DNA from: Anaerolineales bacterium
GTDB lineage: Bacteria > Chloroflexota > Anaerolineae > Anaerolineales > Villigracilaceae
Direction of reading: 5' to 3'
NCBI GenBank assembly: GCA_017882125.1
Contig: JADGQC010000006.1
Span: 1 to 40,646 of the forward strand
Length of the DNA: 40,646 nt
The notes below the pieces were generated by a model, which did no database searches, had not been told where the DNA came from, and saw only the letters and a list, made by a program, of their open reading frames with translations. Of the stretch, positions 32,680 to 40,436 are shown in pieces; the first letter of the stretch is position 1; every line of letters starts with the position of its first letter. Both the position numbers and the translations under genes were made by a program.

Positions 32680-33417
32680 ATGTTTATGGCAAAAAAAACC
32701 AAGACCTCCAATGTGCGAATCCCCACTCACGTTGCAATTATCATGGACGGGAATGGGCGCTGGGCAATTTCGCGCGGCCTTCCACGCATGGCAGGACACC
32801 GGGCGGGAACGGAAAATTTACGGCGAATAATCACTGCCTGCATCGAATTCGGCATCAAATATCTCACCATCTATGCCTTTTCTACGGAGAATTGGGGACG
32901 CCCGCGCGAGGAAGTTGACGGTCTGATGCACATCCTTGAGGACGTGATCGATAAAGAACTAGCCGAGTTGAACAAGGAAGGGGTCCAGTTGCGCCATATT
33001 GGACGACTGGAACGGCTTGATCCCAAGCTCCAGGAAAAGGTTCTGGAAGCGATCGAGTTGACCAAAAATAATGATCGCCTGATATTAAATGTGGCCTTTA
33101 ATTATGGGGGGAGAGATGAAATTGTATGTGCAATCCAGCGGATCATTAAAGATGGCGTAAAGCCCGAACAGGTAAACTCCGACCTGGTCAGCCAATACAT
33201 GTTTACTGCGGGGGTGCCGGACCCGGACCTGATCATCCGCACTTCGGGGGAATTGAGAGTATCAAATTTCATGATCTGGCAGGGTGCATATTCCGAGTGG
33301 TATGTAACTTCCGTATATTGGCCGGACTTTAATAAGGAAGAGCTCCAAAAAGCATTGAATACATTTGGCCAACGAGATCGACGTTATGGTGGTATATCCC
33401 AGCCCGTAGAGGAATAA
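32680..33417 (+). CDS. uppS: Undecaprenyl (polyprenyl) diphosphate synthase
   Basis: This cis-prenyltransferase makes the lipid carrier for cell wall sugars from farnesyl diphosphate and IPP. The 245-residue protein has the Asp of HVAIIMDGNGRWA, RGLPRMAGHRAGTENLRR, TIYAFSTENWGRP and the late DLIIRTSGELRVSNFM followed by WQGAYSEW. The start may be ATG 32680 or 32686; neither has a good ribosome site, and a 15-bp palindrome (32658-32672) lies just upstream. It follows frr after 24 bases and links the mevalonate operon to envelope synthesis. Confidence 0.95.
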   Translation: MFMAKKTKTSNVRIPTHVAIIMDGNGRWAISRGLPRMAGHRAGTENLRRIITACIEFGIKYLTIYAFSTENWGRPREEVDGLMHILEDVIDKELAELNKEGVQLRHIGRLERLDPKLQEKVLEAIELTKNNDRLILNVAFNYGGRDEIVCAIQRIIKDGVKPEQVNSDLVSQYMFTAGVPDPDLIIRTSGELRVSNFMIWQGAYSEWYVTSVYWPDFNKEELQKALNTFGQRDRRYGGISQPVEE

Positions 33418-33424
33418 TCCTTTC

Positions 33425-34234
33425 ATGTTGATGAAACGAATAATTGCCGCTCTCGTTCTGGCGGTCATCGGTATCCCTGCCATGATCATGGGGGGTCTTT
33501 TTTATTATGCGTTGATTATGCTCTTGTTGGGGATTGCCACCTGGGAGTATGGGAATATCTTCCGCACCGCCGGTTACAACGCCCCCACCGTGTTTTTAGT
33601 TGGTGGTGTTGTTTTACTGGTCGGACTGAGAGCTTATTCCCCAATTCTGGCGCCGGCGTGCCTGACTTTACTGATCCTGGCAGCCATGACCTGGCATCTT
33701 TTCGACTATGAAAAAGGCCGCAACCTGGCAGCGGCTGACTTCGTTGTCACGGTCGGCGGGATCGTATACCTGGGCTGGATCGGGGCTTACCTAATCGATA
33801 TTCGAAATTTACCAGACGGGATTTGGTGGCTGGCGCTCGTGCTACCCGCGGCGTGGCTGGCAGATACTGCAGCATATTTTGTTGGTAAACGATTTGGCAA
33901 GCACCAGCTTACCCCGCGACTTAGTCCTAAAAAAACTTGGGAAGGTTATTGGGGCGGAGTCATTTTTGGTACCGCAGGCACCGCAGGGTTGGCGTTACTG
34001 TGGCACAGCCTTGGTGGTCCGGAAGTGACCTGGTGGCAGGGAGCCATTCTGGGAGCTGCGCTTTCCACCCTGTCCACGCTAGGAGACCTGGGCGAATCCA
34101 TGTTCAAACGTCAAGCGGGGATGAAAGATTCCAGTCAAATCATTCCCGGGCACGGCGGGGTATTGGACCGAATGGATTCATGGCTGTGGGCAGGTGCGTT
34201 GGGATATCTGCTAATTATTTGGTTCTTCATTTAG
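33425..34234 (+). CDS. cdsA: Phosphatidate cytidylyltransferase
   Basis: The enzyme makes CDP-diacylglycerol for phospholipid synthesis. The 269-residue polytopic membrane protein has about eight helices and the CDP-alcohol signature LGDLGESMFKRQAGMKDSSQ followed by IIPGHGGVLDRMDS, with the metal-binding Asp residues. The start may be ATG 33425 or 33431; GAGGA at 33409-33414 is a little distant from the first. It follows uppS after seven bases in the classical order. Confidence 0.95.
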   Translation: MLMKRIIAALVLAVIGIPAMIMGGLFYYALIMLLLGIATWEYGNIFRTAGYNAPTVFLVGGVVLLVGLRAYSPILAPACLTLLILAAMTWHLFDYEKGRNLAAADFVVTVGGIVYLGWIGAYLIDIRNLPDGIWWLALVLPAAWLADTAAYFVGKRFGKHQLTPRLSPKKTWEGYWGGVIFGTAGTAGLALLWHSLGGPEVTWWQGAILGAALSTLSTLGDLGESMFKRQAGMKDSSQIIPGHGGVLDRMDSWLWAGALGYLLIIWFFI

Positions 34235-34259
34235 ATAGGCGCCTTCCAGGAGGTGAGAT

Positions 34260-35243
34260 ATGATCACCGAACCAACACGAAATTTTGCACTCGAATTAGT
34301 GCGCGTAACCGAAGCCGCGGCGCTTTCTGCCGGACGGTACATGGGACGCGGAGATAAAAATGCAGCCGATCATGCCGCTGTGGAAGCCATGCGGCTAATT
34401 TTAAATACGATAAACATGAATGCTGTCATTGTTATCGGGGAAGGGGAGAAAGATCACGCCCCCATGTTGTTCAACGGTGAACATGTTGGAAACGGGAATG
34501 GTTTGGAGATGGATATCGCCGTCGACCCAATCGACGGGACGCGTCCGTTGGCAAATGGGACATGGAGCGCCCTAGCGACCGTGGCACTTGCCCCGCGTGG
34601 CACGATGTTTGACCCCGGCCCGTTCCTATATATGGATAAAATTGCCGTCGGTCCACTGGTCAAAGGAAAAGTGGATATTAATGCCCCGGTGAAGGAAAAC
34701 CTCGGGGTGATCGCAAAAGCGGGCAGTAAATCCATAGAAGACGTAACGGTGATGATCCTGGACAGACCACGGCACGAGCAATTGATCGCTGAAGTGCGCC
34801 ATGCGGGGGCGCGCATCCGCTTGATACCCGATGGGGATGTTGCCGGTGCGTTAATGACTGCCTGGCCCGATTCCGGAATCGACGCCCTGCTGGGAATTGG
34901 CGGTACGCCCGAGGGGGTGCTCTCCGCCTGTGCGCTCCGGGCTATGGGAGGGGAGATCCAGGGCAGGTTGTTTGCAAGAAACGACGATGAACTTCGCAGA
35001 GGACGCGAGCAGGGATACGACTTTGAAAAAGTGTTAACTATGAATGACCTGGTCTCTTCTGAAGATGTGTTTTTCGCGGCGACCGGGATAACTGATGGTG
35101 AATTTCTAGATGGAGTAAAATACACAGGAACGGGGGCTCGAACCGACAGCCTGGTGGTGCGCGGCTTAACTGGCACAGTCCGCCAGATCGTTGCCACCCA
35201 CCGATGGGATAAACTCAACCAGTTCAGCGCAATCAAGTATTAA
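34260..35243 (+). CDS. glpX: Class II fructose-1,6-bisphosphatase (GlpX)
   Basis: The enzyme removes phosphate from fructose 1,6-bisphosphate in gluconeogenesis. The 327-residue protein shows the GlpX metal-binding motifs VIGEGEKDHAPML and DIAVDPIDGTRPLANG, and later GIGGTPEGVLSACALRAMGG and the C-terminal ATGITDGEFLDGV. A strong ribosome site (AGGAGGTGA) precedes ATG 34260. It is 25 bases after cdsA, so it may be read with that cluster. No transcription stop is seen before the NarL-type regulator. Confidence 0.96.
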   Translation: MITEPTRNFALELVRVTEAAALSAGRYMGRGDKNAADHAAVEAMRLILNTINMNAVIVIGEGEKDHAPMLFNGEHVGNGNGLEMDIAVDPIDGTRPLANGTWSALATVALAPRGTMFDPGPFLYMDKIAVGPLVKGKVDINAPVKENLGVIAKAGSKSIEDVTVMILDRPRHEQLIAEVRHAGARIRLIPDGDVAGALMTAWPDSGIDALLGIGGTPEGVLSACALRAMGGEIQGRLFARNDDELRRGREQGYDFEKVLTMNDLVSSEDVFFAATGITDGEFLDGVKYTGTGARTDSLVVRGLTGTVRQIVATHRWDKLNQFSAIKY

Positions 35244-35284
35244 GTGGAAACCTGCCCCTCAACCTGGAAATTTATCCAACATGC

Positions 35285-35303
35285 GGCATTGTGATACAAT
35301 GCC
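35285..35303 (+). promoter_or_regulatory. Palindromic operator overlapping the -10 box of the NarL-type regulator
   Basis: GGCATTGT-GAT-ACAATGCC is a perfect 8-bp-arm palindrome. It covers an extended -10 box (TG-A-TACAAT, 35292-35300). The -35 position reads TTATCC (35272-35277), a weak match. A protein bound here would block RNA polymerase. Confidence 0.6.
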
Positions 35304-35337
35304 CTCTCGAACACTCTAGCCGGAGGAAAGACAACCC

Positions 35338-35997
35338 ATGGCCAAACAACGTATCTTACTGGTAGATGATCACGAAGTGGTACGGTTAGGGTTAAAATCA
35401 TTGCTGGAGCGCCACCCGCAATTTGACGTGGTTGGCGAGGCCTCTTCTGCACGCGAAGCGATCGAAATTGTCAATAACACCCACCCGGACGTGGTGGTAA
35501 TGGATATCCGCCTGCCCGGTACCTCCGGCATTGAAGCATGCGAGGAAATAACGGGGCGTTTCCCGGAAATAAAGGTTATCATGTTGACTTCTTATGCCGA
35601 GGACGAGATGCTTTTCTCGGCAATTCGGGCCGGGGCATCCGGGTATATCTTGAAGCAAATTGGTGGTGAAGATCTCGTGCGGGCACTGGAAGCCGTGGGG
35701 CGTGGGGAGGCCATGCTCGACCCAACGGTAACCCAGCGCGTTTTTCAGGAAGTTCGCCGGGCGGTCAAGGAAGAGGAAGCCTCAGCTTTTGCACATCTCA
35801 GCCAGCAGGAGAAACATGTACTGCTGCTTGTTTCGGAGGGGAAGACCAATCGTGAAATTGCCAAGGCGCTTTTCTTGGGGGAAGGAACCGTGCGCAACTA
35901 TGTAAGCAGCATCCTCTCCAAATTGGGCGTGAACAACCGCGCCGAAGCTGCCGCTTATGCAGTAGGGCATAACTTGCGCGAATACATTGCAACGTAG
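35338..35997 (+). CDS. NarL/LuxR-family response regulator (DevR-like)
   Basis: The 219-residue regulator has a receiver domain (about 4-120; acidic pair Asp10-Asp11, phospho-acceptor Asp56 in VVMDIRLP, Lys in YILKQIGG) and a C-terminal LuxR-type HTH (about 150-212; [20 protein letters not shown] followed by [20 protein letters not shown]). The start follows GGAGG. The HisKA_3 kinase at 23842 is the type that partners such regulators, so the two may act together though they are 10 kb apart. Its promoter has a strong palindrome that could give autoregulation. The IS begins 17 bases after its stop. Confidence 0.95.
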   Translation: MAKQRILLVDDHEVVRLGLKSLLERHPQFDVVGEASSAREAIEIVNNTHPDVVVMDIRLPGTSGIEACEEITGRFPEIKVIMLTSYAEDEMLFSAIRAGASGYILKQIGGEDLVRALEAVGRGEAMLDPTVTQRVFQEVRRAVKEEEASAFAHLSQQEKHVLLLVSEGKTNREIAKALFLGEGTVRNYVSSILSKLGVNNRAEAAAYAVGHNLREYIAT

Positions 35998-35998
35998 G

Positions 35999-36014
35999 GT
36001 AAGTTGCATCCAGG
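35999..36014 (+). repeat. Left 16-bp direct repeat (target duplication)
   Basis: GTAAGTTGCATCCAGG directly abuts the left IS end, and is repeated at the right end at 37411-37426. Identity is 16/16, and the next base, T, also matches but belongs to the IS terminus. Confidence 0.85.
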
Positions 36015-37410
36015 TGTTAGCAGAAGTTGAAAAGTGAACTCATTGAAACTTCAAAAGTGAACTCTTAAATCGGCCATTGGAATGGTCAAGGAATGCACCA
36101 TTTTCTGTTCAAACCAGATACGGACCTCAAGTGTGTTTCTGGCCAGATCGGGGATCAAGTGGAGCTCCACATCTTCACGGTCCGGAACATCCGGCACCTC
36201 GATTTTATGGTTGAAGAGTGAGATGAGGCCATACCCATCCAGGATGCGGGTCTCGTGCAGGCAAAAGACGTCCTTGGAAGAAGTGTAGAGTTTGGGCAAG
36301 GAAAACGGGCGGAAGAGGCTGTTGCCGGATTTTCTGGCATTCTCGAAGCGCAGGCTGGGGATCTCGCCTGTGGTGGAATGGACCTGGTGGTTATTGTAAC
36401 GGTCGACTTCGTCGCGCAGGACGCCGCGTGCTTCTTCCAGGGTGGTGAGGTTCTCCAGGGCACAGGTGCGGACGATGCGGTCCTGGAGCCAGCGGTAGGG
36501 ACGCTCGATCTTGCCTTTTGCCTGTGGCGAGAGAGCATAGGTGACGTTCACGCCCATCAGGCGCATCACCTGGCGCCATTGAGGATCGATGTCATCGGTT
36601 TGGAGAACATGCTTGCGCCAGAGGCTGTCTCGGTTCTGGATAAAGCGGAAGACCCGCAGGTTGTCCACGTAGTAGCTCAAGGGCAGTCCGTAGGCCTTCA
36701 TCACGGCCTGCGCAGCCTGAATATGGGCCCAGGAAGTCTCCTGCTCGACAAAATCAGCGTACAGTAGCTTGCGACTGTAGTCATCCAGCGAGGTGATCAA
36801 GGTCCATTTGTCTCCGGCAAAGGGTGACCATAAATGCGTGGAAGCATCATGCTGCACCAGGGCTCCGATGGCAACGGTGATCACCTCCCGGTCGTGAACC
36901 TTCTTCCTGGGATGAGGCTGGTAACAGCCCAATCCTTTGGCACGTGTGATGATCGTATTGATCGACACGCCATAGCCTTTTTTCAGCAGACGATCCCGCA
37001 TCGCTGAATAGTTGTAACTGGAGATCGGCAGTTGTGGATTTTCCACCAATTCCTTCTCTCGCAGCAGTTCCCTGGTGATTGCCGCCTCCACCTCCATGGG
37101 GAGCCGGGCAGGTGTTTCGCGTTGGTAATCCAGCGAGAATGCATCCGGGGCTTGACGATATTCCTTCACTAATGCGAAAAAGCGCGTCTTATTGATTTGT
37201 AAAATCCCTTCCACTTCGGCCCGGGCAATCCTGCCTTGAACATATCCCTGGAGTAAGAGCTTGGCCTGTTCATTACTAAACCGCTTATGTAATTGGCCCA
37301 TGATGACCTCCTTTTTAGCAGGAATCTATCATGGACAACCGGTTCACTCTTCAACTAAAAACAGTTCACCTTTCAACTGAAAACAGTTCACCTTTCAATT
37401 TCAAGTAACA
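36015..37410 (-). mobile_element. Insertion sequence with 27-bp inverted ends and repeated terminal sites
   Basis: The 1396-bp element is bounded by TGTTA...TAACA. The terminal inverted repeats (36015-36041 and 37384-37410) match at 21 of 27 positions. Inside the ends, copies of an AGTTGAAARGTGAACT-like site recur: 36025-36040 and 36048-36063 on the left, and, on the other strand, 37385-37400, 37363-37378 and 37341-37356 on the right. They are spaced 22-23 bp apart, like transposase sites at Mu and Tn7 ends. The 16-bp target duplication fits the ISTde1-type group of the IS1202 family (15-18 bp as I recall), but the family assignment needs a search. Confidence 0.85.
36051..37301 (-). CDS. DDE (rve-type) transposase with Mu-like C-terminal barrel
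   Basis: This 416-residue transposase is full length with no frameshift. The N-terminus (about 1-125) has helical DNA-binding domains. The catalytic core shows Asp in LVQHDASTHLW, Asp in LSYYVDNLRVF and Glu in QAKGKIERPYRW, the expected D-D-E set. The C-terminal region (about 325-416) is beta-rich like the Mu transposase barrel. It has a perfect ribosome site (AAGGAGGT) before ATG 37301 on the minus strand, so expression from the IS is likely. It is intact and flanked by matching direct repeats, so a recent insertion is probable. Confidence 0.93.
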   Translation of the reverse strand: MGQLHKRFSNEQAKLLLQGYVQGRIARAEVEGILQINKTRFFALVKEYRQAPDAFSLDYQRETPARLPMEVEAAITRELLREKELVENPQLPISSYNYSAMRDRLLKKGYGVSINTIITRAKGLGCYQPHPRKKVHDREVITVAIGALVQHDASTHLWSPFAGDKWTLITSLDDYSRKLLYADFVEQETSWAHIQAAQAVMKAYGLPLSYYVDNLRVFRFIQNRDSLWRKHVLQTDDIDPQWRQVMRLMGVNVTYALSPQAKGKIERPYRWLQDRIVRTCALENLTTLEEARGVLRDEVDRYNNHQVHSTTGEIPSLRFENARKSGNSLFRPFSLPKLYTSSKDVFCLHETRILDGYGLISLFNHKIEVPDVPDREDVELHLIPDLARNTLEVRIWFEQKMVHSLTIPMADLRVHF

Positions 37411-37426
37411 GTAAGTTGCATCCAGG
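37411..37426 (+). repeat. Right 16-bp direct repeat (target duplication)
   Basis: This is identical to 35999-36014. It ends one base before the -35 box of the tRNA-Leu promoter. Confidence 0.85.
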
Positions 37427-37454
37427 TTGACAAAATCTTACTTTCGGATAAAAT
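37427..37454 (+). promoter_or_regulatory. Promoter of tRNA-Leu
   Basis: A perfect TTGACA (37427-37432), a 16-bp spacer and TAAAAT (37449-37454) precede the tRNA by 11 bases. The IS lies directly upstream and leaves the box intact. Confidence 0.85.
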
Positions 37455-37465
37455 ACAACCCGCAC

Positions 37466-37549
37466 GCCGAAGTGGCGGAATTGGCAGACGCGCTAGGTTC
37501 AGGGCTTAGTGGCCTTACGGTCGTGAGGGTTCAAGTCCCTCCTTCGGCA
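37466..37549 (+). tRNA. tRNA-Leu (anticodon CAG)
   Basis: The acceptor stem GCCGAAG (37466-37472) pairs with CTTCGGC (37542-37548), with A as discriminator at 37549. The D arm, the anticodon stem (CTAGG/CTTAG, loop TTCAGGG, CAG at 37500-37502), a long variable arm and the T loop (GTTCAAGT) are all present, as in class II leucine tRNAs. CCA is not encoded. Confidence 0.96.
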
Positions 37550-37553
37550 CAGC

Positions 37554-37578
37554 AAACCCGCATAATTGCGGGTTTTTT
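37554..37578 (+). terminator. Terminator after tRNA-Leu
   Basis: A 9-bp stem (AAACCCGCA / TGCGGGTTT) with a TAAT loop and a T-run follows the tRNA by four bases. Confidence 0.9.
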
Positions 37579-37667
37579 GTTACACCTGAAATGAGGATCT
37601 AGTCTTATGCGTTCAATGTGCAGGAAACATGGTACCAAAGGGTGAGTTTCATGTAACAACGACCAGC

Positions 37668-37702
37668 TTGTCAAACCGGCTCTGACAGGGTAAGATACGG
37701 TC
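37668..37702 (+). promoter_or_regulatory. Promoter for a leaderless DivIC/FtsB-like mRNA
   Basis: TTGTCA (37668-37673), a 17-bp spacer, TAAGAT (37691-37696) and six bases lead straight to ATG 37703. This is the best-supported leaderless arrangement in the window, since it has both boxes at ideal spacing and no ribosome site. Confidence 0.7.
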
Positions 37703-38074
37703 ATGAAGATGAAATGGCGCAACATATTGATCGTTATCGGGCTCATCGTTGCCGTAGTCCTGCTGGTGGATTTTAACCACCGCATGGAAGAACTGGACCG
37801 CCTGTCCACCCAATTAAATTCAGTACGCGCCGAAGCCACAGCTATTATTGCAACTCAAAACGCCCTTGCCGGCCAGGTCGCTTTTGCCACATCGGATGGC
37901 GCGGTGGATCAATGGGCCTACGATAATAAAATGGTGCGCCCAGGGGAACATCCAGTGAGCGTGGTGCCAGGCGCAGAAACCACAGCGACTCCCGGACCGG
38001 CGTCCACACCGCCGGGAGGAGAAGTGCCGATCTGGCGGATCTGGTGGGAATTGTTTTTCGGAAACCATCAATAA
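37703..38074 (+). CDS. Small membrane protein with coiled coil (DivIC/FtsB-like)
   Basis: The 123-residue protein has one membrane helix (about 7-24) followed by a coiled coil (about 26-55; NHRMEELDRLSTQLNSVRAE), then a polar, proline-rich tail (VPGAETTATPGPASTPPGG) and a Trp-rich end. This layout matches the septum-formation initiator family (FtsB/DivIC), which bridges division proteins at the septum. Sequence similarity is low in this family, so the name is tentative. It is a single gene with its own promoter and a strong terminator. Confidence 0.75.
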   Translation: MKMKWRNILIVIGLIVAVVLLVDFNHRMEELDRLSTQLNSVRAEATAIIATQNALAGQVAFATSDGAVDQWAYDNKMVRPGEHPVSVVPGAETTATPGPASTPPGGEVPIWRIWWELFFGNHQ

Positions 38075-38110
38075 TAAAATGAGCCCGGACTTGTCCGGGC
38101 TCATTTTATT
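38073..38110. terminator. Bidirectional terminator
   Basis: An 18-bp perfect inverted repeat (AATAAAATGAGCCCGGAC and its complement), with a two-base centre, lies between convergent genes and is flanked by A and T runs on the two sides. Confidence 0.88.
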
Positions 38111-38127
38111 TATCTTATATGGGGTGG

Positions 38128-40200
38128 TTAAGGTGCAACGATCACGATACCTTTTTGTCCCTGTTTCGCCTTGTGTTCGGCATTGTTGGCGCGATCGATC
38201 AACGCAGAAAGATTAGTTCTATCTTCTGATAGGACCGTCACGCCAATCGAGATGGTCACATTTAATTCCCCAAAAGAGGTATTAATCTTACTGGCAGCAA
38301 TCTCTTCAACCATGCGCCGGGCGACGATATGAGCGCTGGAGATATCCGTTTCAGGAAGGAGGGCAACGAATTCATCCCCACCAAACCGGGCAAGGACATC
38401 AACGGTGCGCAAGATGGCGCGACACCGCTCTGCGATGGATTTAAGGATCACGTTGCCGGTGGCATGATTGTATGTGTTGTTGAAGTTTCGAAAGTTGTCG
38501 ATGTCAAAGAATAGAACCGAAAGGGGGCGGCTGAACCGATTGGCGCGTTCAACTTCGCGGGCGCCCAGTTCCTGCAAGCCGCGATAGTTATAGATGCCGG
38601 TCAGTTCGTCTACGATGGCCAGGCGCTGAATTTCGGAGTATAACCGGGCGTTTTCAATTGCAATTGCTGCCTGGACTGCAATCCGTTCCAGGAGCCGGAT
38701 ATGATCATCGGTAAAAGCATCCGCGCGATAATTTTGGATGGACAAGACGCCAATCACCCTTTCCCGAAGCGTGAGCGGAATCCCGATGTACGATCTGGAA
38801 GTTTTCTCGGGGGCATTTGCAGAAAGCTGCAACGGATGAGTGTCGGATAAAACATTATCATTGTTAATATTGTTCAGGTAGAGAGTCTTGCGCGAGCGGA
38901 TGACAGCCCCCAGGGTGCCAGGCCGGTCATCGATATCGCGTGACGGTCCGACCTGGTAAAGGCCAGCCTCATAAAAAATCGGTACTTGTATCAGGGAGTT
39001 AGTTTCATCAAAGAGGGCAACGTAGAAAATATCGATGGGCACCAACTGGCTGCATTGTTCATAAAGGGTTTTGAGGACATGCTCCATATCGAGACCCGAG
39101 GTGACAGCCAGGCCGATCTGGTTAATGATCCCCAACTCTTTTATGGTATGCGCCAGCACCGCCTCTGTCTGATGACGGATGGAGACATCGCGCAGAACAA
39201 TCAATCTGCCGGCGAGCTCTTTTTGTTGACCGTAAAGAGGGGAAACGGAAAGATGGAAATAGCGGGGAGGGTTGGTACCCCAGCGAACCTCGGTCTCGCC
39301 TTTATCCTCATTTTCGCGCAGCCGTTTGGCCAACCCCGGCCAGAACTTGAGGACCTTTGAAATCGGCTGACCCTGACTTTGATTTGCAGAGGTATTAAGA
39401 ATACTTTGTGCAACCGGATTGATATCCACCACGCGGTTTTGTACATCCAACACCAGAATCCCATCGTCCAAATTTTCGATAAGCACGTGACGTGCGAGGG
39501 GAGCGAGATCGAATAAATGAAACCGAAAAATACCATAAGCGATCACAAGACCAGTAAGAGAAAAAGAGACAGGCGTCAGGTCCAGGCCGAGAACCAAGTT
39601 CGGGAAGAGAGTGTTAACAAGCCCCCCGACAAATGGAATAAGGGACCCAATCAAAAGAATACTGACCTGGCGGCGATACGGTTTCTTTACACGATTAAAT
39701 TCCTCCAAAAGGAAAAAGATACCCGTTGCGATGACCAGGTAATCGTAGACCATTAAGAAATAATATCCGGTCCCGTGTCCATAAACCAGGACATTGGGCA
39801 GGACATGGCTTAATGAAAAACTGGTCCAAACCAGGTGGTGACTTTCGTTTGTCAGCGTGACAAGGAACCCGGCGATTGGAACGATGGCAAGCAGGGCCAG
39901 GTAGACTGGTTTCAGCCATCGATTTTTTTGGCAATATTGAAAAGTGAAAACCAGGAACAAGGTGGGCGCACTGAGGGCCCCCAGGTATTCCAGCTTAGAC
40001 CATATAATCTTGTATTGGATCCCGACTACCGCCGCCTCGAACCCGGAGGCAAAACCCCACTCGGCAACTGCAAACATCAAAAAAGCCAATATACCCACGC
40101 CTGGAGATTTGCTGCGCCGCAGCACCATAAAACCCACCAAAACGGAGGTGACCGCAGAAATGTGCAGGATCGCCGCATAAAGCGTATAATTCCAAGTCAT
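38128..40200 (-). CDS. Membrane diguanylate cyclase: 7TM-PAS-GAF-GGDEF
   Basis: This 690-residue enzyme would make c-di-GMP. The N-terminus is a 7TM histidine-kinase-type sensor (about 1-225), followed by a PAS domain (about 240-350), a GAF domain (about 365-515) and GGDEF (about 525-690). The active-site motif RFGGDEFVALLPE is intact, and RTVD sits five residues before GGDEF, matching the RxxD inhibitory site for product feedback. I chose ATG 40200 because GGGAGAGGG precedes it on the minus strand; an upstream in-frame start at 40230 is less likely. The window also has a kinase with a putative c-di-GMP-binding domain, at 2484. Confidence 0.94.
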   Translation of the reverse strand: MTWNYTLYAAILHISAVTSVLVGFMVLRRSKSPGVGILAFLMFAVAEWGFASGFEAAVVGIQYKIIWSKLEYLGALSAPTLFLVFTFQYCQKNRWLKPVYLALLAIVPIAGFLVTLTNESHHLVWTSFSLSHVLPNVLVYGHGTGYYFLMVYDYLVIATGIFFLLEEFNRVKKPYRRQVSILLIGSLIPFVGGLVNTLFPNLVLGLDLTPVSFSLTGLVIAYGIFRFHLFDLAPLARHVLIENLDDGILVLDVQNRVVDINPVAQSILNTSANQSQGQPISKVLKFWPGLAKRLRENEDKGETEVRWGTNPPRYFHLSVSPLYGQQKELAGRLIVLRDVSIRHQTEAVLAHTIKELGIINQIGLAVTSGLDMEHVLKTLYEQCSQLVPIDIFYVALFDETNSLIQVPIFYEAGLYQVGPSRDIDDRPGTLGAVIRSRKTLYLNNINNDNVLSDTHPLQLSANAPEKTSRSYIGIPLTLRERVIGVLSIQNYRADAFTDDHIRLLERIAVQAAIAIENARLYSEIQRLAIVDELTGIYNYRGLQELGAREVERANRFSRPLSVLFFDIDNFRNFNNTYNHATGNVILKSIAERCRAILRTVDVLARFGGDEFVALLPETDISSAHIVARRMVEEIAASKINTSFGELNVTISIGVTVLSEDRTNLSALIDRANNAEHKAKQGQKGIVIVAP

Positions 40201-40273
40201 GTCCCTCTCCCTTGCGGACAAAACGGCCAAGAGATAAATCCCTTTGATATTTCCATAACATCACTATAATTCC

Positions 40274-40282
40274 AGTATAGCA
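40274..40282 (-). promoter_or_regulatory. Extended -10 promoter of the diguanylate cyclase gene
   Basis: On the minus strand TGC plus TATACT forms an extended -10 box. Transcription would start near 40267, giving a leader of about 67 bases. The -35 position is weak. Confidence 0.45.
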
Positions 40283-40359
40283 TAACAACAACGTAATTGA
40301 TAAACTTTATAAAATTGTAGAGTAAATAACATATATTTCCACAAAAGTGAACAGATCTT

Positions 40360-40413
40360 CTGAACTGCACCCCATAAGTTGGACACAATCCAACGATTGG
40401 AGGTGCAGTTCAG
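40360..40413. repeat. Nested palindrome resembling joined IS3-family ends
   Basis: CTGAACTGCACC (40360-40371) and its complement (40402-40413) enclose a second inverted repeat, GTTGGA-CACAA-TCCAAC (40378-40394). The outer sequence TGAACTGCACCCC followed by GTTGGACA looks like ends of IS3-family (IS150-group) elements. No transposase lies between, so it may be an excision or deletion remnant or a tiny non-autonomous element. No clear target duplication is seen. Confidence 0.6.
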
Positions 40414-40436
40414 TTCTTGGTCTCGCCTTTTTTTAA

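Noticed and set aside
34454-35236. Long minus-strand open frame opposite glpX
   Set aside because: It mirrors the GlpX coding sequence, is rich in Ser, Pro and Arg, and has no ribosome site or family features. GlpX on the plus strand is certain.
35999-37426. Reading the repeated 16-mer as an integrase attachment site at the tRNA
   Set aside because: The repeat abuts the IS ends exactly, lies outside the tRNA sequence, and no integrase gene is present. A target duplication by the DDE transposase explains it.
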